Source: Thauera sedimentorum (GTDB taxonomy: Bacteria; Pseudomonadota; Gammaproteobacteria; Burkholderiales; Rhodocyclaceae). Taken from it: a DNA stretch of 64,000 nt. The notes beneath the pieces were generated by a model. It was given only the letters and a program-made list of their open reading frames with translations, had not been told where the DNA came from and did no database searches. Position 1 is the first letter of the stretch. Every line of letters begins with the position of its first letter. Positions 51,387 through 63,973 of the stretch are shown piece by piece. Position numbers and translations under genes: made by a program. The stretch lies in contig NZ_JACTAH010000001.1 in NCBI RefSeq assembly GCF_014489115.1, positions 1,178,001 through 1,242,000 on the forward strand. The letters are read 5' to 3'.

Positions 51387-52388
51387 ATGAAGCTTCTGCT
51401 GCGCCTCGTCCTCCTGCTCGTCGTGCTCGCCGGCCTGGCTGCGGCCGCGGTGTGGTGGATTGCCGCCCGCCCGCTGGTGCTGCCCGCGCCGGTGGTCGAC
51501 TTCACCGTGCAGCGCGGGCACAACATGCGCCAGGCGGCCAACGCGATCGCGGCAGCCGGCGTGCCGGTGGAGCCGCGCCTGCTCTACTGGACCGCGCGCC
51601 TGGCAGGCAAGGCCCAGCATATCAAGGCCGGCAGCTACGAGGTGCATGCGGGCCTGACCATCTGGCAGCTGATCCTCAAGCTGTCCAGCGGCGATGTCTC
51701 GCAGGCGGACCTGACCCTGGTCGAAGGCTGGAACTTCCGCCAGATGCGTGCGGCGGTCGAGGCCCATCCCTTTCTCGAACAGGACGCCACGGCTCTCTCG
51801 GATGCGGAGATCCTGCAGCGCATCGGCGCCGCCGAGACGCACCCCGAGGGGCTGTTCTTCCCCGACACCTATCTGTTCGACAAGTACTCCAGTGCGCTGG
51901 CGCTCTACCGGCGCGCCTATCAGGCCATGCAGCAGCGCCTGCAGCGCGAGTGGGAGACGCGCCAGGCCGGCCTGCCGCTGGCTTCGCCCTACGAGGCGCT
52001 GATCCTCGCTTCCATCGTCGAGAAGGAAACCGGGCGGCCGGAGGACCGCGGCCTGGTCGCCTCGGTGTTCGTGAACCGCCTGCGCATCGGCATGCGCCTG
52101 CAGACCGACCCGACGGTGATCTACGGCTACGGCGAAGCCTTCGAAGGCCGGCTGCGCCGCCGCCATCTCGACACCGACCACCCCTGGAACACCTACACCC
52201 GCGCCGGCCTGCCGCCCACACCGATTGCGCTGCCGGGCATGGACTCGCTGCGCGCCGCGCTGCAGCCGCCGGCGTCGGAGTACTTCTACTTCGTGTCCCG
52301 GGGCGACGGCAGCAGCCAGTTCTCGCGCAACCTCGCCGAGCACAACCGGGCGGTCAACCGCTATCAGCGCGGAGGCAAGGGCAGTTGA
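51387..52388 (+). CDS. mltG: Endolytic murein transglycosylase MltG
   Basis: A 333-residue inner-membrane enzyme that cuts nascent glycan strands. It has an N-terminal membrane segment ([22 protein letters not shown]), a LysM-like segment and the YceG domain with [20 protein letters not shown] (catalytic Glu) and [11 protein letters not shown]. It diverges from ygfZ. It is followed by an overlapping tmk. Confidence 0.95.
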   Translation: MKLLLRLVLLLVVLAGLAAAAVWWIAARPLVLPAPVVDFTVQRGHNMRQAANAIAAAGVPVEPRLLYWTARLAGKAQHIKAGSYEVHAGLTIWQLILKLSSGDVSQADLTLVEGWNFRQMRAAVEAHPFLEQDATALSDAEILQRIGAAETHPEGLFFPDTYLFDKYSSALALYRRAYQAMQQRLQREWETRQAGLPLASPYEALILASIVEKETGRPEDRGLVASVFVNRLRIGMRLQTDPTVIYGYGEAFEGRLRRRHLDTDHPWNTYTRAGLPPTPIALPGMDSLRAALQPPASEYFYFVSRGDGSSQFSRNLAEHNRAVNRYQRGGKGS

Positions 52389-53017
52389 ATCACACTGGAT
52401 CGAGAGCACGTTTCATCACCTTCGAAGGCATCGACGGCGCGGGCAAGAGCAGCCAGATCGCGGCCGTGGTCGAGTTGCTGCGCGCGCGCGGCATCGAGGT
52501 GGAGCAGACCCGGGAGCCCGGCGGTACGCCGCTCGGCGAACGCCTGCGCGAGCTGCTGCTGCATGAAGCCATGCATCTGGAGACCGAGGCCATGCTGATG
52601 TTCGCCGCGCGCCGCGAGCACCTGGCCGCACGCATCCTGCCGGCACTGGCCGCCGGACGCTGGGTGGTCTCCGACCGCTTCACCGATGCGACCTACGCCT
52701 ACCAGGTGGGCGGGCGCGGGCTGGACGAGGCGCGCTTCGACGCCCTCGAGCGCTGGGTGCACCCGGACTTCCAGCCCGACCTCACGCTGGTCTTCGACCT
52801 GCCGCCGGCGGTGGCAGCGGCCCGCGTGGCCAATACCGGCGCGGCGCCCGACCGCTTCGAGCGCGAGCAGCGCGACTTCTTCGAGCGCGTGCGCGAGGCC
52901 TATCTGCTGCGCGCGCGCCGCGACTCGGGCCGGATGCGGGTGGTCGATGCGAACCGGCCGCCCGAGGAGATCCGGGCGGAAGTCGAAGCCATCGTGAACG
53001 AGCGCTGTCTCGCATGA
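52385..53017 (+). CDS. tmk: Thymidylate kinase
   Basis: A 210-residue kinase that phosphorylates dTMP. It has the P-loop [13 protein letters not shown], the DR[FY] site [14 protein letters not shown] and the LID region with [11 protein letters not shown]. There is no ATG; the best start is TTG at 52385, overlapping the mltG stop (TTGA) with GGAGG nine bases upstream. It overlaps holB by 4 bp. Confidence 0.95.
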   Translation: MNHTGSRARFITFEGIDGAGKSSQIAAVVELLRARGIEVEQTREPGGTPLGERLRELLLHEAMHLETEAMLMFAARREHLAARILPALAAGRWVVSDRFTDATYAYQVGGRGLDEARFDALERWVHPDFQPDLTLVFDLPPAVAAARVANTGAAPDRFEREQRDFFERVREAYLLRARRDSGRMRVVDANRPPEEIRAEVEAIVNERCLA

Positions 53018-54066
53018 TCCACCCCTGGCTTGCGCCCACCTGGCAACGCCTGCTCGACCTGGGTGAGCGTCTGCCGCATGCGCTGCTCTTCGTCGGTCCG
53101 CCGGGCCTGGGCAAGCGCGATCTTGCCGAAGCACTGGCCGCCCGGCTGCTGTGCGACGCACCGGGCGCCGACGGCCACGCCTGCGGGCACTGCCCGGCCT
53201 GCCAGTGGCGGCTCTCCGGCAACCACCCGGACCTGATGCGCATCGTGCCTGCGGCCGATGCCGTTGCCGAGGCGGGCGAAGGGGAGGGCGCGGCCGAGCC
53301 CGGTGCCGGCAAGGCCAAGTCCTCGCAGATCCTGATCGAGCAGATCCGCGCGCTGCAGGAGTCGCTGACGGTGACCGGGCACCACGGCAGCCGCCGCGTG
53401 GTGGTGTTGGACCCGGCCGAGGCGATGAACGTGTTTACCGCCAACGCGCTGCTCAAGCTGCTCGAAGAACCGCCGGCCGGCTGCGTGTTCCTGCTGGTGT
53501 CCTCCGCCCCGCGCCGCCTGCTGCCCACCATCCGCAGCCGCTGCCAGCAATGGTCGTTCTCCCGGCCGCCGGCCGAGGCGCTCACCACTTGGCTGGCCGC
53601 GCACGACGACGAGGCCGCCGGCCTGCTGGCGCTCACCGGCGGCTTGCCGCTGGCCGCCGAGCGCATGGCGGAGCAGGGTGCCGGCAGCCTGCTGGCCCGC
53701 TTCGTACGAGACATCGAACAGTTGCCCGCGGGCGACCCGCTGCGCCTGGCGGCTCAATGGGAGAGCTGGCTGAAGTCCAAGGAGGCACTGGCTGCCGGCT
53801 TCGGCATGGCGACGCTGGTCGACTGGATGCAGCGCTGGGTGGTGGACGTCGCCGCGCTGCGCCTGGGAGGGCGGGTGCGTTTCTTCCCGGCCCGCCAGGG
53901 CGCGCTCGAAGCGCTCGCGGCGCGCACCAGCATCGCCAGCGCGAGCAACTGCTACAATGAATTCGCCCAGATCCGCCGGGTCGCCCAGCATCCGCTCAAT
54001 GCCAGGTTGATGCTGGAGGACATGCTGATGCGCTATGCGCGCGCCCTATCGGGATCCAGAACATGA
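53014..54066 (+). CDS. holB: DNA polymerase III delta-prime subunit
   Basis: A 350-residue clamp-loader subunit. It carries a modified P-loop [14 protein letters not shown] (no Ser/Thr after Lys, as expected for a non-ATP-binding delta-prime), a zinc site ([17 protein letters not shown]), and the sensor-1/SRC-like [18 protein letters not shown]. Start overlaps tmk and stop overlaps pilZ, so all four genes are coupled. Confidence 0.93.
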   Translation: MIHPWLAPTWQRLLDLGERLPHALLFVGPPGLGKRDLAEALAARLLCDAPGADGHACGHCPACQWRLSGNHPDLMRIVPAADAVAEAGEGEGAAEPGAGKAKSSQILIEQIRALQESLTVTGHHGSRRVVVLDPAEAMNVFTANALLKLLEEPPAGCVFLLVSSAPRRLLPTIRSRCQQWSFSRPPAEALTTWLAAHDDEAAGLLALTGGLPLAAERMAEQGAGSLLARFVRDIEQLPAGDPLRLAAQWESWLKSKEALAAGFGMATLVDWMQRWVVDVAALRLGGRVRFFPARQGALEALAARTSIASASNCYNEFAQIRRVAQHPLNARLMLEDMLMRYARALSGSRT

Positions 54067-54428
54067 GTGAGCAGGCCAAGCCCCAGGTGGCGCGCCCCAG
54101 CGTGCTGTCGCTGAACATCAACTCCAAGTCGGCCCTCTACGCCGCCTACATGCCTTTCCTGGTGAACGGGGGGATCTTCGTACCCACCCCCAAGAGCCAC
54201 ACCTTGGGCGACGAGGTGTTCATGCTGCTGCAGCTGATGGACGACCCGACCAAGCATCCGGTGGCCGGCACCGTGGTATGGGTCACCCCGCACGGTGCGC
54301 AGGGCGGCAAGACCCAGGGCGTGGGCGTGCACTTCAGCGAGGACGAATCCGGCAAGGCGGTCAAGCACCGCATCGAGCAGATCCTCGCCGGGCATCTCGG
54401 GTCCAATCGCCCCACCCACACCATCTGA
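54063..54428 (+). CDS. pilZ: Type IV pilus PilZ-domain protein
   Basis: A 121-residue PilZ protein needed for type IV pilus biogenesis in relatives. It has LVNGGIFVPTPKSHTLGDEV and GVGVHFSEDESGKAVKHRIE. The N-terminal RxxxR c-di-GMP motif is missing, as in Pseudomonas PilZ, so it may not bind c-di-GMP. Location after holB is the same as in Pseudomonas. Confidence 0.92.
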   Translation: MSEQAKPQVARPSVLSLNINSKSALYAAYMPFLVNGGIFVPTPKSHTLGDEVFMLLQLMDDPTKHPVAGTVVWVTPHGAQGGKTQGVGVHFSEDESGKAVKHRIEQILAGHLGSNRPTHTI

Positions 54429-54519
54429 GCGCATCAACCACCCGCGACGCAGCCCGCGCCGGCGAACCGGCCGTCGGGTGCGCTGTCCCATCGGGACGCG
54501 TCCGCCAGCCAGATTTCCC

Positions 54520-55293
54520 ATGTACGTAGATTCCCACTGCCATCTCGATTTTCCCGACCTGATCGCGCGCGAGGACGAAGTGCTCGCAGCGATGGCCGCC
54601 AGCGCCGTCACCCATGCCTTGTGCATTTCGGTGACGCTGGAGGACTTTCCCGCCGTCCGTGGTCTGGCCGAGCGCCACGGCAACCTGTACGCATCGGTCG
54701 GCGTGCATCCGGACAATGCCGACTGCGAGGAGCCCGACGAGGCCCGCCTGCTGGCGCTGGCCGATCATCCGCGGGTGGTGGCGATCGGCGAGACCGGGCT
54801 GGATTACTACTGGCACAAGGACGAGCCCGAGTGGCAGCGCGCGCGCTTCCGCACCCACATCCGCGCCGCGCGCCGTGCTGGGAAGCCGCTGATCATCCAC
54901 ACCCGCAATGCCGCGGCCGACACCCTGCGCCTGATGCGCGAGGAAGCGGCCGGCGAGGCGGGCGGGGTGATGCACTGCTTCACCGAGAGCCAGGAGGTGG
55001 CCGACGCCGCGCTCGACCTCGGCTTCTACATCTCCTTCTCCGGCATCGTCACCTTCAAGAATGCCAAGGCGCTCAAGGAAGTCGCCACCCGGGTGCCGCT
55101 CGACCGCCTGCTGATCGAGACCGATGCGCCCTATCTTGCCCCCACGCCCCACCGCGGCAAGACTAACGAACCGGCCTACGTGGTGCATGTGGCCGAAGAG
55201 ATCGCCCGCCTGCGCAAGGAACCGCTGGAACGCATCGCGCAGGCCACTACCGACAACTTCTTCAGGCTGTTCCGCCATGCATCCCGTCATTGA
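54520..55293 (+). CDS. TatD-family metal-dependent hydrolase
   Basis: A 257-residue TIM-barrel deoxyribonuclease of the TatD family. It has the metal motif DSHCHLDFP, IGETGLDYYWHKDEP, LIIHTRNAA, GGVMHCFTESQEVAD and TDAPYLAPTPHRGKTNEP. The tmk-holB-pilZ-tatD order is common. Its stop overlaps the start of the ankyrin gene by 17 bp. Confidence 0.92.
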   Translation: MYVDSHCHLDFPDLIAREDEVLAAMAASAVTHALCISVTLEDFPAVRGLAERHGNLYASVGVHPDNADCEEPDEARLLALADHPRVVAIGETGLDYYWHKDEPEWQRARFRTHIRAARRAGKPLIIHTRNAAADTLRLMREEAAGEAGGVMHCFTESQEVADAALDLGFYISFSGIVTFKNAKALKEVATRVPLDRLLIETDAPYLAPTPHRGKTNEPAYVVHVAEEIARLRKEPLERIAQATTDNFFRLFRHASRH

Positions 55294-55936
55294 TCGCCTT
55301 CGTCACCTGGCCTTCGGCCTGTGTCTCGCGCTGACCGCCGGCCTTGCCCTCGCGCAGGGCAGCAGCTACGAGGATTCGCTCAGTTCCGCTCGCTTGGGCG
55401 ATACCCGCCAGCTGGCGGCGCTGCTGGCGCGCGGCATCGATCCGGACACGGTGGATGCGCAGGGCAACAGCCTGTTGATCCTCGCGGCGCGCGAAGGGCA
55501 CACGGACACAGTCGCCAGCCTGCTGCAGTACCGTGCGAAGCTGGGATGGCGCAATCTGGCGGGCGACAGCGCGCTGATGCTGGCGGTGCTCAAGGGCCAC
55601 GAGGCCGTGGTGGACCTGCTGCTCGAGGCCGGCGCACCGGTCGAGCACGACGGCTGGGCGCCTCTGCACTATGCGGCCTTCGAGGGGCGGCTGGCGATCC
55701 TGGACAAGCTGCTCGCCCGCGGGGCGAAGATTGACGCGCTCACCCCCAACCGCGCTACCGCCTTGATGCTCGCCGCACGCAACGGTCATGTCGACGCGGT
55801 GCGTCGCCTGCTGCGCGCCGGTGCGGACACTGCGCTCAAGAACGACCGGGGACTGACCGCGGCGGAGTGGGCACGCACCCAGGGCAACACCGACATCGCC
55901 GACCTCATCGAGCAAGCCGGACGGGGACGCCGCTGA
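55277..55936 (+). CDS. Exported ankyrin-repeat protein
   Basis: A 219-residue protein with a signal peptide (FGLCLALTAGLALAQG) and about five ankyrin repeats (NSLLILAAREGHTDTVASLL, DSALMLAVLKGHEAVVDLLL, WAPLHYAAFEGRLAILDKLL, ATALMLAARNGHVDAVRRLL). It is probably periplasmic and binds a protein partner. It is translated in overlap with tatD and followed by a terminator. Confidence 0.88.
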   Translation: MHPVIDRLRHLAFGLCLALTAGLALAQGSSYEDSLSSARLGDTRQLAALLARGIDPDTVDAQGNSLLILAAREGHTDTVASLLQYRAKLGWRNLAGDSALMLAVLKGHEAVVDLLLEAGAPVEHDGWAPLHYAAFEGRLAILDKLLARGAKIDALTPNRATALMLAARNGHVDAVRRLLRAGADTALKNDRGLTAAEWARTQGNTDIADLIEQAGRGRR

Positions 55937-55971
55937 CCGTCCGCCGCACGCGTTTTCCTCTGCACGCCTGC

Positions 55972-55996
55972 AAGCCCCGGAAAGGGGCTTTCTTTT
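55972..55996 (+). terminator. Rho-independent terminator
   Basis: Stem AAGCCCC / GGGGCTT with loop GGAAA and a T-rich tail (TTTCTTTTC). It ends the mltG-to-ankyrin operon. Confidence 0.88.
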
Positions 55997-56069
55997 CGCC
56001 CTGATGATCCGTTTGGGATACGATGAACGGGTTTTTCAGCGTTTGTGGCCTTTGGAAGGAGGATCGTCG

Positions 56070-56375
56070 ATGCACAAAGGGGTCGTTGCCACCATGTTCC
56101 TTGTCGCCAGTGGGCTGTCACCGGCCCTGGCGGCGCAGGACGACGCCAAGGCCGTCGGCTGGGCGGCCGGCTGTTTTGCCTGTCACGGCCCGGACGGCCG
56201 CTCCGAAGGGGGCATGCCCACGCTCGCCGGCCAGTCGGCCGACGGCATCTACCAGGCCCTGGTCGAGTTCAAGAGCGGCAAGCGCACGGCCACGGTGATG
56301 GACCGGCACGCCAAGGGCTATTCCAACGATCAGTTGCGCCGCATCGCCGACGTGCTCGGCGCGGCGAAGGAGTGA
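56070..56375 (+). CDS. Monohaem cytochrome c, partner of sulfide dehydrogenase flavoprotein
   Basis: A 101-residue cytochrome c with signal peptide (ATMFLVASGLSPALAAQ), haem motif CFACH (about residues 35-39) and the axial Met in VMDRHAKGYSNDQLRRIADV. AAGGAGG precedes the ATG. It lies eight bases before the FccB-like gene, so it is the likely electron acceptor subunit (FccA role), although it has one haem where many FccA have two. Confidence 0.85.
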   Translation: MHKGVVATMFLVASGLSPALAAQDDAKAVGWAAGCFACHGPDGRSEGGMPTLAGQSADGIYQALVEFKSGKRTATVMDRHAKGYSNDQLRRIADVLGAAKE

Positions 56376-56383
56376 GGGGCGCC

Positions 56384-59196
<2,813 letters not shown>

Positions 59197-59214
59197 GCGC
59201 TGGTATCACAAGAC

Positions 59215-59250
59215 AAGACGCCCTCCTGAACTCCAGGAGGGCGTCTTGTT
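59215..59250 (+). terminator. Terminator after gdhA
   Basis: A perfect 14-bp stem AAGACGCCCTCCTG / CAGGAGGGCGTCTT with a 5-base loop, followed by only GTT. The strength of the stem makes it a likely terminator, possibly also for the convergent SDR gene. Confidence 0.8.
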
Positions 59251-59319
59251 CGAGCCGCAGAAGAGCCGGCTTGTCGGGTCGCGCTGCGCTTGAGATGACA
59301 GAACCTTGTAGGGACGACT

Positions 59320-60111
59320 CTACAGTGACGGCCAGCGGCCACCGGAGACACGGACGATCTCGCCGGTGACGTAGCTCGACTCTTCGCTGGCCAGGAAGAG
59401 CGCGACATGCGCAATCTCCTCCGCCCTGCCGAGACGGCGCAGGGCGCATGCCTCTCGGTAGCCGTCCACGACCTTCGGATCCATGCGTTCGAGCACGCTG
59501 GTCTCTATCAGACCGGGGGCAACGCAGTTTACATTCACGTGCGGGGCCAATTCGAGCGCCATGCTCCGGGTCAACGAAGCAACCGCCGCCTTGGCTGCGC
59601 CATACGCGCTCTGGCCTTGCTCGCCGCCATACGCTATCGAACAGAAGTTGACGATGCGGCCGTAACCGCGCTCGAGCATGCCGGCCGCGAAGCATTGTGA
59701 CAGTAGCAGAGTGCCCTTCAGATTCAGATCCATGGTCTCGTCCCAGCGAGACGGGTCTATGCTGAACATGGACTGGTAGAGTTCGCCGCGCAGACCGCCG
59801 ACCACGTTGACCAGGATATCCACCGGCGGCAACTCGGCGTCGGCCGTCCGACGGATTGCGTCGATCTCTTCCGGAAGACGTACGTCGGCGCGTCGGCTCG
59901 CCACGCGTACCTCGGGGTATCGCGCCAAGGTCTCCTTCACCGCGGCTTCCAGGCGGGCAGACGAGATGTCGGTCAGCATCAGGCTGGCACCCTCGGCGGC
60001 GAAGCGCAGGGCTATTGCCCGTCCCATCGGGCCGCCGGCGCCGGTGACCAGAGCACACCGTCCAGCCAGGCGACCTTTTTTCGTTGGAGTGGGGTGCGAA
60101 CTGGGGTTCAT
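59320..60111 (-). CDS. Short-chain dehydrogenase/reductase
   Basis: A 263-residue SDR. It has an altered nucleotide motif TGAGGPMGRAIAL (Pro-Met where most have Gly-Ile), NVVGGLRGEL, Ser in NFCSIAYGG and the catalytic YGAAK. The C-terminus VTGEIVRVSGGRWP is usual. It is the last gene of the leftward operon, so it likely oxidises a 3-hydroxyacyl-CoA or a cyclic alcohol intermediate (inference). Confidence 0.88.
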   Translation of the reverse strand: MNPSSHPTPTKKGRLAGRCALVTGAGGPMGRAIALRFAAEGASLMLTDISSARLEAAVKETLARYPEVRVASRRADVRLPEEIDAIRRTADAELPPVDILVNVVGGLRGELYQSMFSIDPSRWDETMDLNLKGTLLLSQCFAAGMLERGYGRIVNFCSIAYGGEQGQSAYGAAKAAVASLTRSMALELAPHVNVNCVAPGLIETSVLERMDPKVVDGYREACALRRLGRAEEIAHVALFLASEESSYVTGEIVRVSGGRWPSL

Positions 60112-60131
60112 GGCTGCAGGTTCCTGAGTGA

Positions 60132-60905
60132 TCAGCGGTGGGTGAAACGCGGAGGGCGTTTCTCGGCAAAGGCCGCCATACCTTCCTTCTGGTCGGCCAA
60201 CGCGAAAGCGGCATGCAGGGTGCGCCGCTCGAACAGCAGACCTTCGGATAAGGGGCCCTCGAAGGCGCGGTTGATCGACTCCTTGATCATCATCAGCACT
60301 GGCAGCGAGTATGCGGCGATGCTTTGCGCAAGTGTCAGGGCTTCCTCGAGCAGGCGTTCGTCCGGCACGATGCGTGACACCAAGCCGCTGCGCTCGGCTT
60401 CCTCGGCATTCATGAAGCGACCGCTGAGACATAGTTCCATGGCCTTGGCCTTGCCGACTGCACGCGGCAGGCGCTGCGTTCCGCCAGCGCCTGGCAGGGC
60501 GCCGATTTTGACTTCGGGCAGACCGAAGCGGGCGCTCTCGGCAGCGAGGATGACGTCGCACATCAGAGCCAGTTCGCAGCCGCCGCCGAGGGCGACGCCG
60601 CTCACCGCGGCGATGACCGGCTTGCGGAAGGTCTTCAGGCGCTCCCAGTTGCGGGTGATGAGGTTGCCGCAATAGGCGTCCACATAGTCGAGCTGGCGGA
60701 TCTGGGCGATGTCCGCGCCGGCTGCGAAAGCGCGCGGGGAGCCGGTAATGACGACGCAGCCGATGTCGGCGTCGATATCGAAGCGGTCCAGGGCGGCGCT
60801 CAGAGCGTCCATTAGCGTGTCATTGAGCGCGTTCAGTACTTCGGGGCGATTCAGGGTGATGAGGCCGACACGATCACGGGTGTCGACCAGGATGGGAGAG
60901 TTCAT
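60132..60905 (-). CDS. Enoyl-CoA hydratase/isomerase
   Basis: A 257-residue crotonase-fold enzyme. It has FAAGADIAQIRQLDY, the oxyanion and acid residues in GVALGGGCELALMCD and FGLPEVKIGALPGAGGTQRL (both Glu of true hydratases are present). AGAGG precedes the ATG. It is 100 bp downstream of the CoA ligase gene. Confidence 0.92.
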   Translation of the reverse strand: MNSPILVDTRDRVGLITLNRPEVLNALNDTLMDALSAALDRFDIDADIGCVVITGSPRAFAAGADIAQIRQLDYVDAYCGNLITRNWERLKTFRKPVIAAVSGVALGGGCELALMCDVILAAESARFGLPEVKIGALPGAGGTQRLPRAVGKAKAMELCLSGRFMNAEEAERSGLVSRIVPDERLLEEALTLAQSIAAYSLPVLMMIKESINRAFEGPLSEGLLFERRTLHAAFALADQKEGMAAFAEKRPPRFTHR

Positions 60906-61005
60906 CGTGACCTCTGCTGTGTGACGTAGCGCGTACAAGCGCAAGCCGGCACACGGCGGCGCGGCCGTAGACGCGCTGCCGTGCGGGTTTCGGAAGGGAA
61001 CGAGT

Positions 61006-62640
61006 TCAGCAGTTCGCGTCGACGGCGAACTGCTGAGCCATCTGGCGAAGCTTGAACTTCTGCAGCTTGCCGCTGGGAGTGGCGGGGAGACTCTCAAGGA
61101 TCTCCAATCGCTCCGGCACGTACTGTATGGCGATCTTCTGCTCGGCCAGGTACCGGCTCATTTCCTCGAAGCTGAAGCACGCTCCCGGCTTGAGCGTGAC
61201 GAAGGCGCAGGCCCGTTCGCCAAGACGCTTGTCGGGATAGCCGACGATGGCGCAGGTGAGGATCGCGGGGTGCTTGTACAGCAGGTTCTCGACTTCCATC
61301 ACCGGGATGTTCTCACCGCCGCGAATGACAATATCCTTGCTGCGACCGTTGATGCGCAGATAGCCCTCGGCATCGATGAAGGCAAGGTCGCCGGTGTGGA
61401 ACCAACCTTCGTCGTTGGTTGCGTTGAGTTGCGGACGCTTGAGGTAACCGGCGAACAGCGAGGCGCCGCGGATGTACAACTCGCCGGTTTCACCAGCCGG
61501 CAAGGGGTTGCCGTTGGCATCCACGACCCGTAGTTCGATCCCGGGCACCAGGCGCCCGTCGGACACGCCGGATTTTTCCAGTGCGCGCGTCGGTTCGGTG
61601 ATGGTGATCGCGCCACACTCGGTCATCCCCCAGGCCGAGCTGATGCGCAGGCCCATCAGTCGGTGCGCACGCTCGATCACCACAGGCGGAATCGGTGCGC
61701 CCGCGCAGTTGAACTTGGTGAACGTTGGCGCCGGTTGCTCACCGTTCTCGACCGCCAGGCACATGTCGCTGACGAAGGCGGCCGAGGCCATGCTGAAGGT
61801 GACGCCCTCGTCGCGGGCGATCTGCAAGGCACGTTTCGGATCCCAGATGTCCATCAGGACCGTGGTGGAGTTCAGGATCAGCGGCAGCATGGCCAGATAG
61901 CCAAAACCTGTCAGATGGGCCATCGGCGATGCACCCAGTACGATGTCTGCCTCGCTGAGTTGCATGACCTGAATGTATGCATGCAGATTGGAGAACAGCG
62001 TATTGGAGGTGTGCATCACTGCCTTGGGCTCTCCGGTCGTGCCGGAGGTGTACATCAGCAGCAGCACGTCGTCGGGGGCAAGTGCTTCGGTGGCCAGAGG
62101 GGGTGTGTCGTCGCGCAGCAGGGCACGCTCGAAGTTGTCCTCGCCGTCGCCACCGAGTACCACCAGTCGCCTCAGGTCGGGTAGTTCGGACATGAGATCG
62201 CGCCCCATCACTTCGTGGTCAAACCCGCGGAAGGTCTTCGGGACGATGAAGACTTTGGATTCTGCGAGCCTGAGCATGAACTTCAGCTCATGCTGGCGGA
62301 AGATCGGCATTACCGGGTTGGCCGCGGCGCCGATGCGAGCGCAGGCAAGCGCTATTGCGAGGAACTCCCAGGTATTTGGCAACTGGAAGGACACCACGTC
62401 GGAGTTGCCCACGCCCAGGTCGACCAGTCCGCGGGCAATCAAGTCGGCACGGCGATCCAGTTCGCGATAGCTCAGGCGCACCGGTTCGGCCTCGCCTTGC
62501 CGATAGGACACGATGGCGATCTTCTCCGGGAATCGCTCGAGTGCGCGCTGGAAGTAGGGGTTGATGGTCTCGTCGCGCCAGAAGCCGGCCGACTTCATGG
62601 ACGGCATGCGCGCTGCCAGCAGCACGGGATCGAAATTCAT
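61006..62640 (-). CDS. AMP-forming CoA ligase
   Basis: A 544-residue acyl-activating enzyme. It has LLMYTSGTTGEPKAVMHTSN (P-loop), AWGMTECGAITI, FHTGDLAFIDAEGYLRINGR and the C-terminal Lys in TPSGKLQKFKLR. Its start has CAGGAGAA upstream. The sequence style is that of cyclohexane-carboxylate or long-chain acid CoA ligases. With the ABC binding protein upstream it probably activates an imported carboxylic acid. Confidence 0.9.
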   Translation of the reverse strand: MNFDPVLLAARMPSMKSAGFWRDETINPYFQRALERFPEKIAIVSYRQGEAEPVRLSYRELDRRADLIARGLVDLGVGNSDVVSFQLPNTWEFLAIALACARIGAAANPVMPIFRQHELKFMLRLAESKVFIVPKTFRGFDHEVMGRDLMSELPDLRRLVVLGGDGEDNFERALLRDDTPPLATEALAPDDVLLLMYTSGTTGEPKAVMHTSNTLFSNLHAYIQVMQLSEADIVLGASPMAHLTGFGYLAMLPLILNSTTVLMDIWDPKRALQIARDEGVTFSMASAAFVSDMCLAVENGEQPAPTFTKFNCAGAPIPPVVIERAHRLMGLRISSAWGMTECGAITITEPTRALEKSGVSDGRLVPGIELRVVDANGNPLPAGETGELYIRGASLFAGYLKRPQLNATNDEGWFHTGDLAFIDAEGYLRINGRSKDIVIRGGENIPVMEVENLLYKHPAILTCAIVGYPDKRLGERACAFVTLKPGACFSFEEMSRYLAEQKIAIQYVPERLEILESLPATPSGKLQKFKLRQMAQQFAVDANC

Positions 62641-62665
62641 GGTGATTCTCCTGTCGGCGAGCGAG

Positions 62666-63919
62666 TTACTGCGTCACCAGCGGGCATTTGGACTGTGAAA
62701 GCGGAAGGGCTGCATCCTCAGCAGGAATCACCGCGCGAACATGGTAGTAGTCCCACGGCTCCTTCGATTCGGAGGGCTTCTTCACCTCGAGCAACAACAT
62801 GTCATGGGCGAACTTGCCGTCGGCACGGATCCGGCCCTTGAACAGCCCATCGTCGATTGCGGTGGACTTGAGATGCTTCATCACCGCACCGGCTTCATCG
62901 GTGCCGGTGGCCTGGACTGCCCTCAGGTAATTGAGTACCGAGGAGTACACGCCCGCCTGCGCCATGCTCGGCATTTTCTTCACTTGGTCATAGAAACGGC
63001 GAGCAAAGGCGCGGGTGCCCTCATCGCGGTTCCAGTAGAAACCTTCGGTTAGGGTCAGCCCCTGGGCGGTCTCAAGACCGAGTGCGTGGACATCATTGAT
63101 GAACAGCACAATGGGTACCAGGGTCTGTCCGGCGGCGGTGATACCGAATTCAGATGCTTGCTTGATCGCGGTGATCGTGTCCTGACCACCGTTGGCCAAT
63201 GCGATGACGTCAGCGCGCGAGGCCTGGGCACTGAGCAGGAAGGAGGAGAAATCGGCGTTCGGGAATGGATGCTTGGTCGAGCCGACCACCTTTCCACCGC
63301 TGGCGGTCACCACCTGAGCGGCGCCGTCCATCATCGCCTGACCGGCCGCGTAGTCGGCCGCGATGAAGTACCAGTTTTTCTTGCCGGCTCCGACCACCGC
63401 CTTGGCGGTACCAGCAGCCAGACCGTAGGAGTCATACACCCAGTGCACTGTGTTGGCGTTGCAGCGCTCGTTGGTGATCGGCAGCGAGGCAGCACCCGAC
63501 ACCAGGGCAATCTTGTCCTTCTGTGCCACTACGTCCATCACCGACAGGGCGACACTGGTGGTGACCAGTTCGGTAATGACGTCCACCTTGTCGCGATCAA
63601 TCCAGCTACGGGCGCGTTCTGCGCCGATGTCTGCCTTGTTCTGGTGATCGGCACTGACGATTTCGATCTTCTTTCCAAACACCGTGCCATCGGCCGAGAA
63701 GTCCTTGATTGCCATCTGTGCGGCGACGACTGCGCCCTGCCCAGTGAAGTCGGCATAGGTGCCGCCCATATCCGTCAGTACACCGATCTTGACCACATCG
63801 TCACTGATGCCGGCGTGTGCGTTGGCTGAGGCGAAGCACATCAGGGCAAGCGAAGCGGCGATGGTCTTGCGCTTGGGGCTCTTGTAGCAGGTCTCGGTGC
63901 TGCGCGTAGCTGCGTTCAT
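62666..63919 (-). CDS. ABC transporter substrate-binding protein (LivJ type)
   Basis: A 417-residue periplasmic type I binding protein. AAGGAG precedes the ATG. The signal peptide is RKTIAASLALMCFASANAHA. Mature parts VVKIGVLTDMGGTYADFTGQ, ALVSGAASLPITNERCN and KNWYFIAADYAAGQAMMDGA match the branched-chain amino acid/aromatic acid class. No permease or ATPase genes are in the window; they may lie upstream of the operon or elsewhere. The following CoA ligase suggests an acid as ligand. Confidence 0.92.
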   Translation of the reverse strand: MNAATRSTETCYKSPKRKTIAASLALMCFASANAHAGISDDVVKIGVLTDMGGTYADFTGQGAVVAAQMAIKDFSADGTVFGKKIEIVSADHQNKADIGAERARSWIDRDKVDVITELVTTSVALSVMDVVAQKDKIALVSGAASLPITNERCNANTVHWVYDSYGLAAGTAKAVVGAGKKNWYFIAADYAAGQAMMDGAAQVVTASGGKVVGSTKHPFPNADFSSFLLSAQASRADVIALANGGQDTITAIKQASEFGITAAGQTLVPIVLFINDVHALGLETAQGLTLTEGFYWNRDEGTRAFARRFYDQVKKMPSMAQAGVYSSVLNYLRAVQATGTDEAGAVMKHLKSTAIDDGLFKGRIRADGKFAHDMLLLEVKKPSESKEPWDYYHVRAVIPAEDAALPLSQSKCPLVTQ

Positions 63920-63937
63920 GTCTCGCTCCTTGTTTGT

Positions 63938-63973
63938 GTGTGGTCACGACATCAATTGCGTGTGGTGACACGC
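63938..63973. promoter_or_regulatory. 22-bp direct repeat and dyad before the catabolic operon
   Basis: GTGTGGTCAC (63938-63947) and GTGTGGTGAC (63960-63969) are direct repeats 22 bp apart, two helical turns. The second lies in the palindrome GCGTGT-GGTG-ACACGC (63958-63973). This is a likely operator for the leftward operon. Confidence 0.45.
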
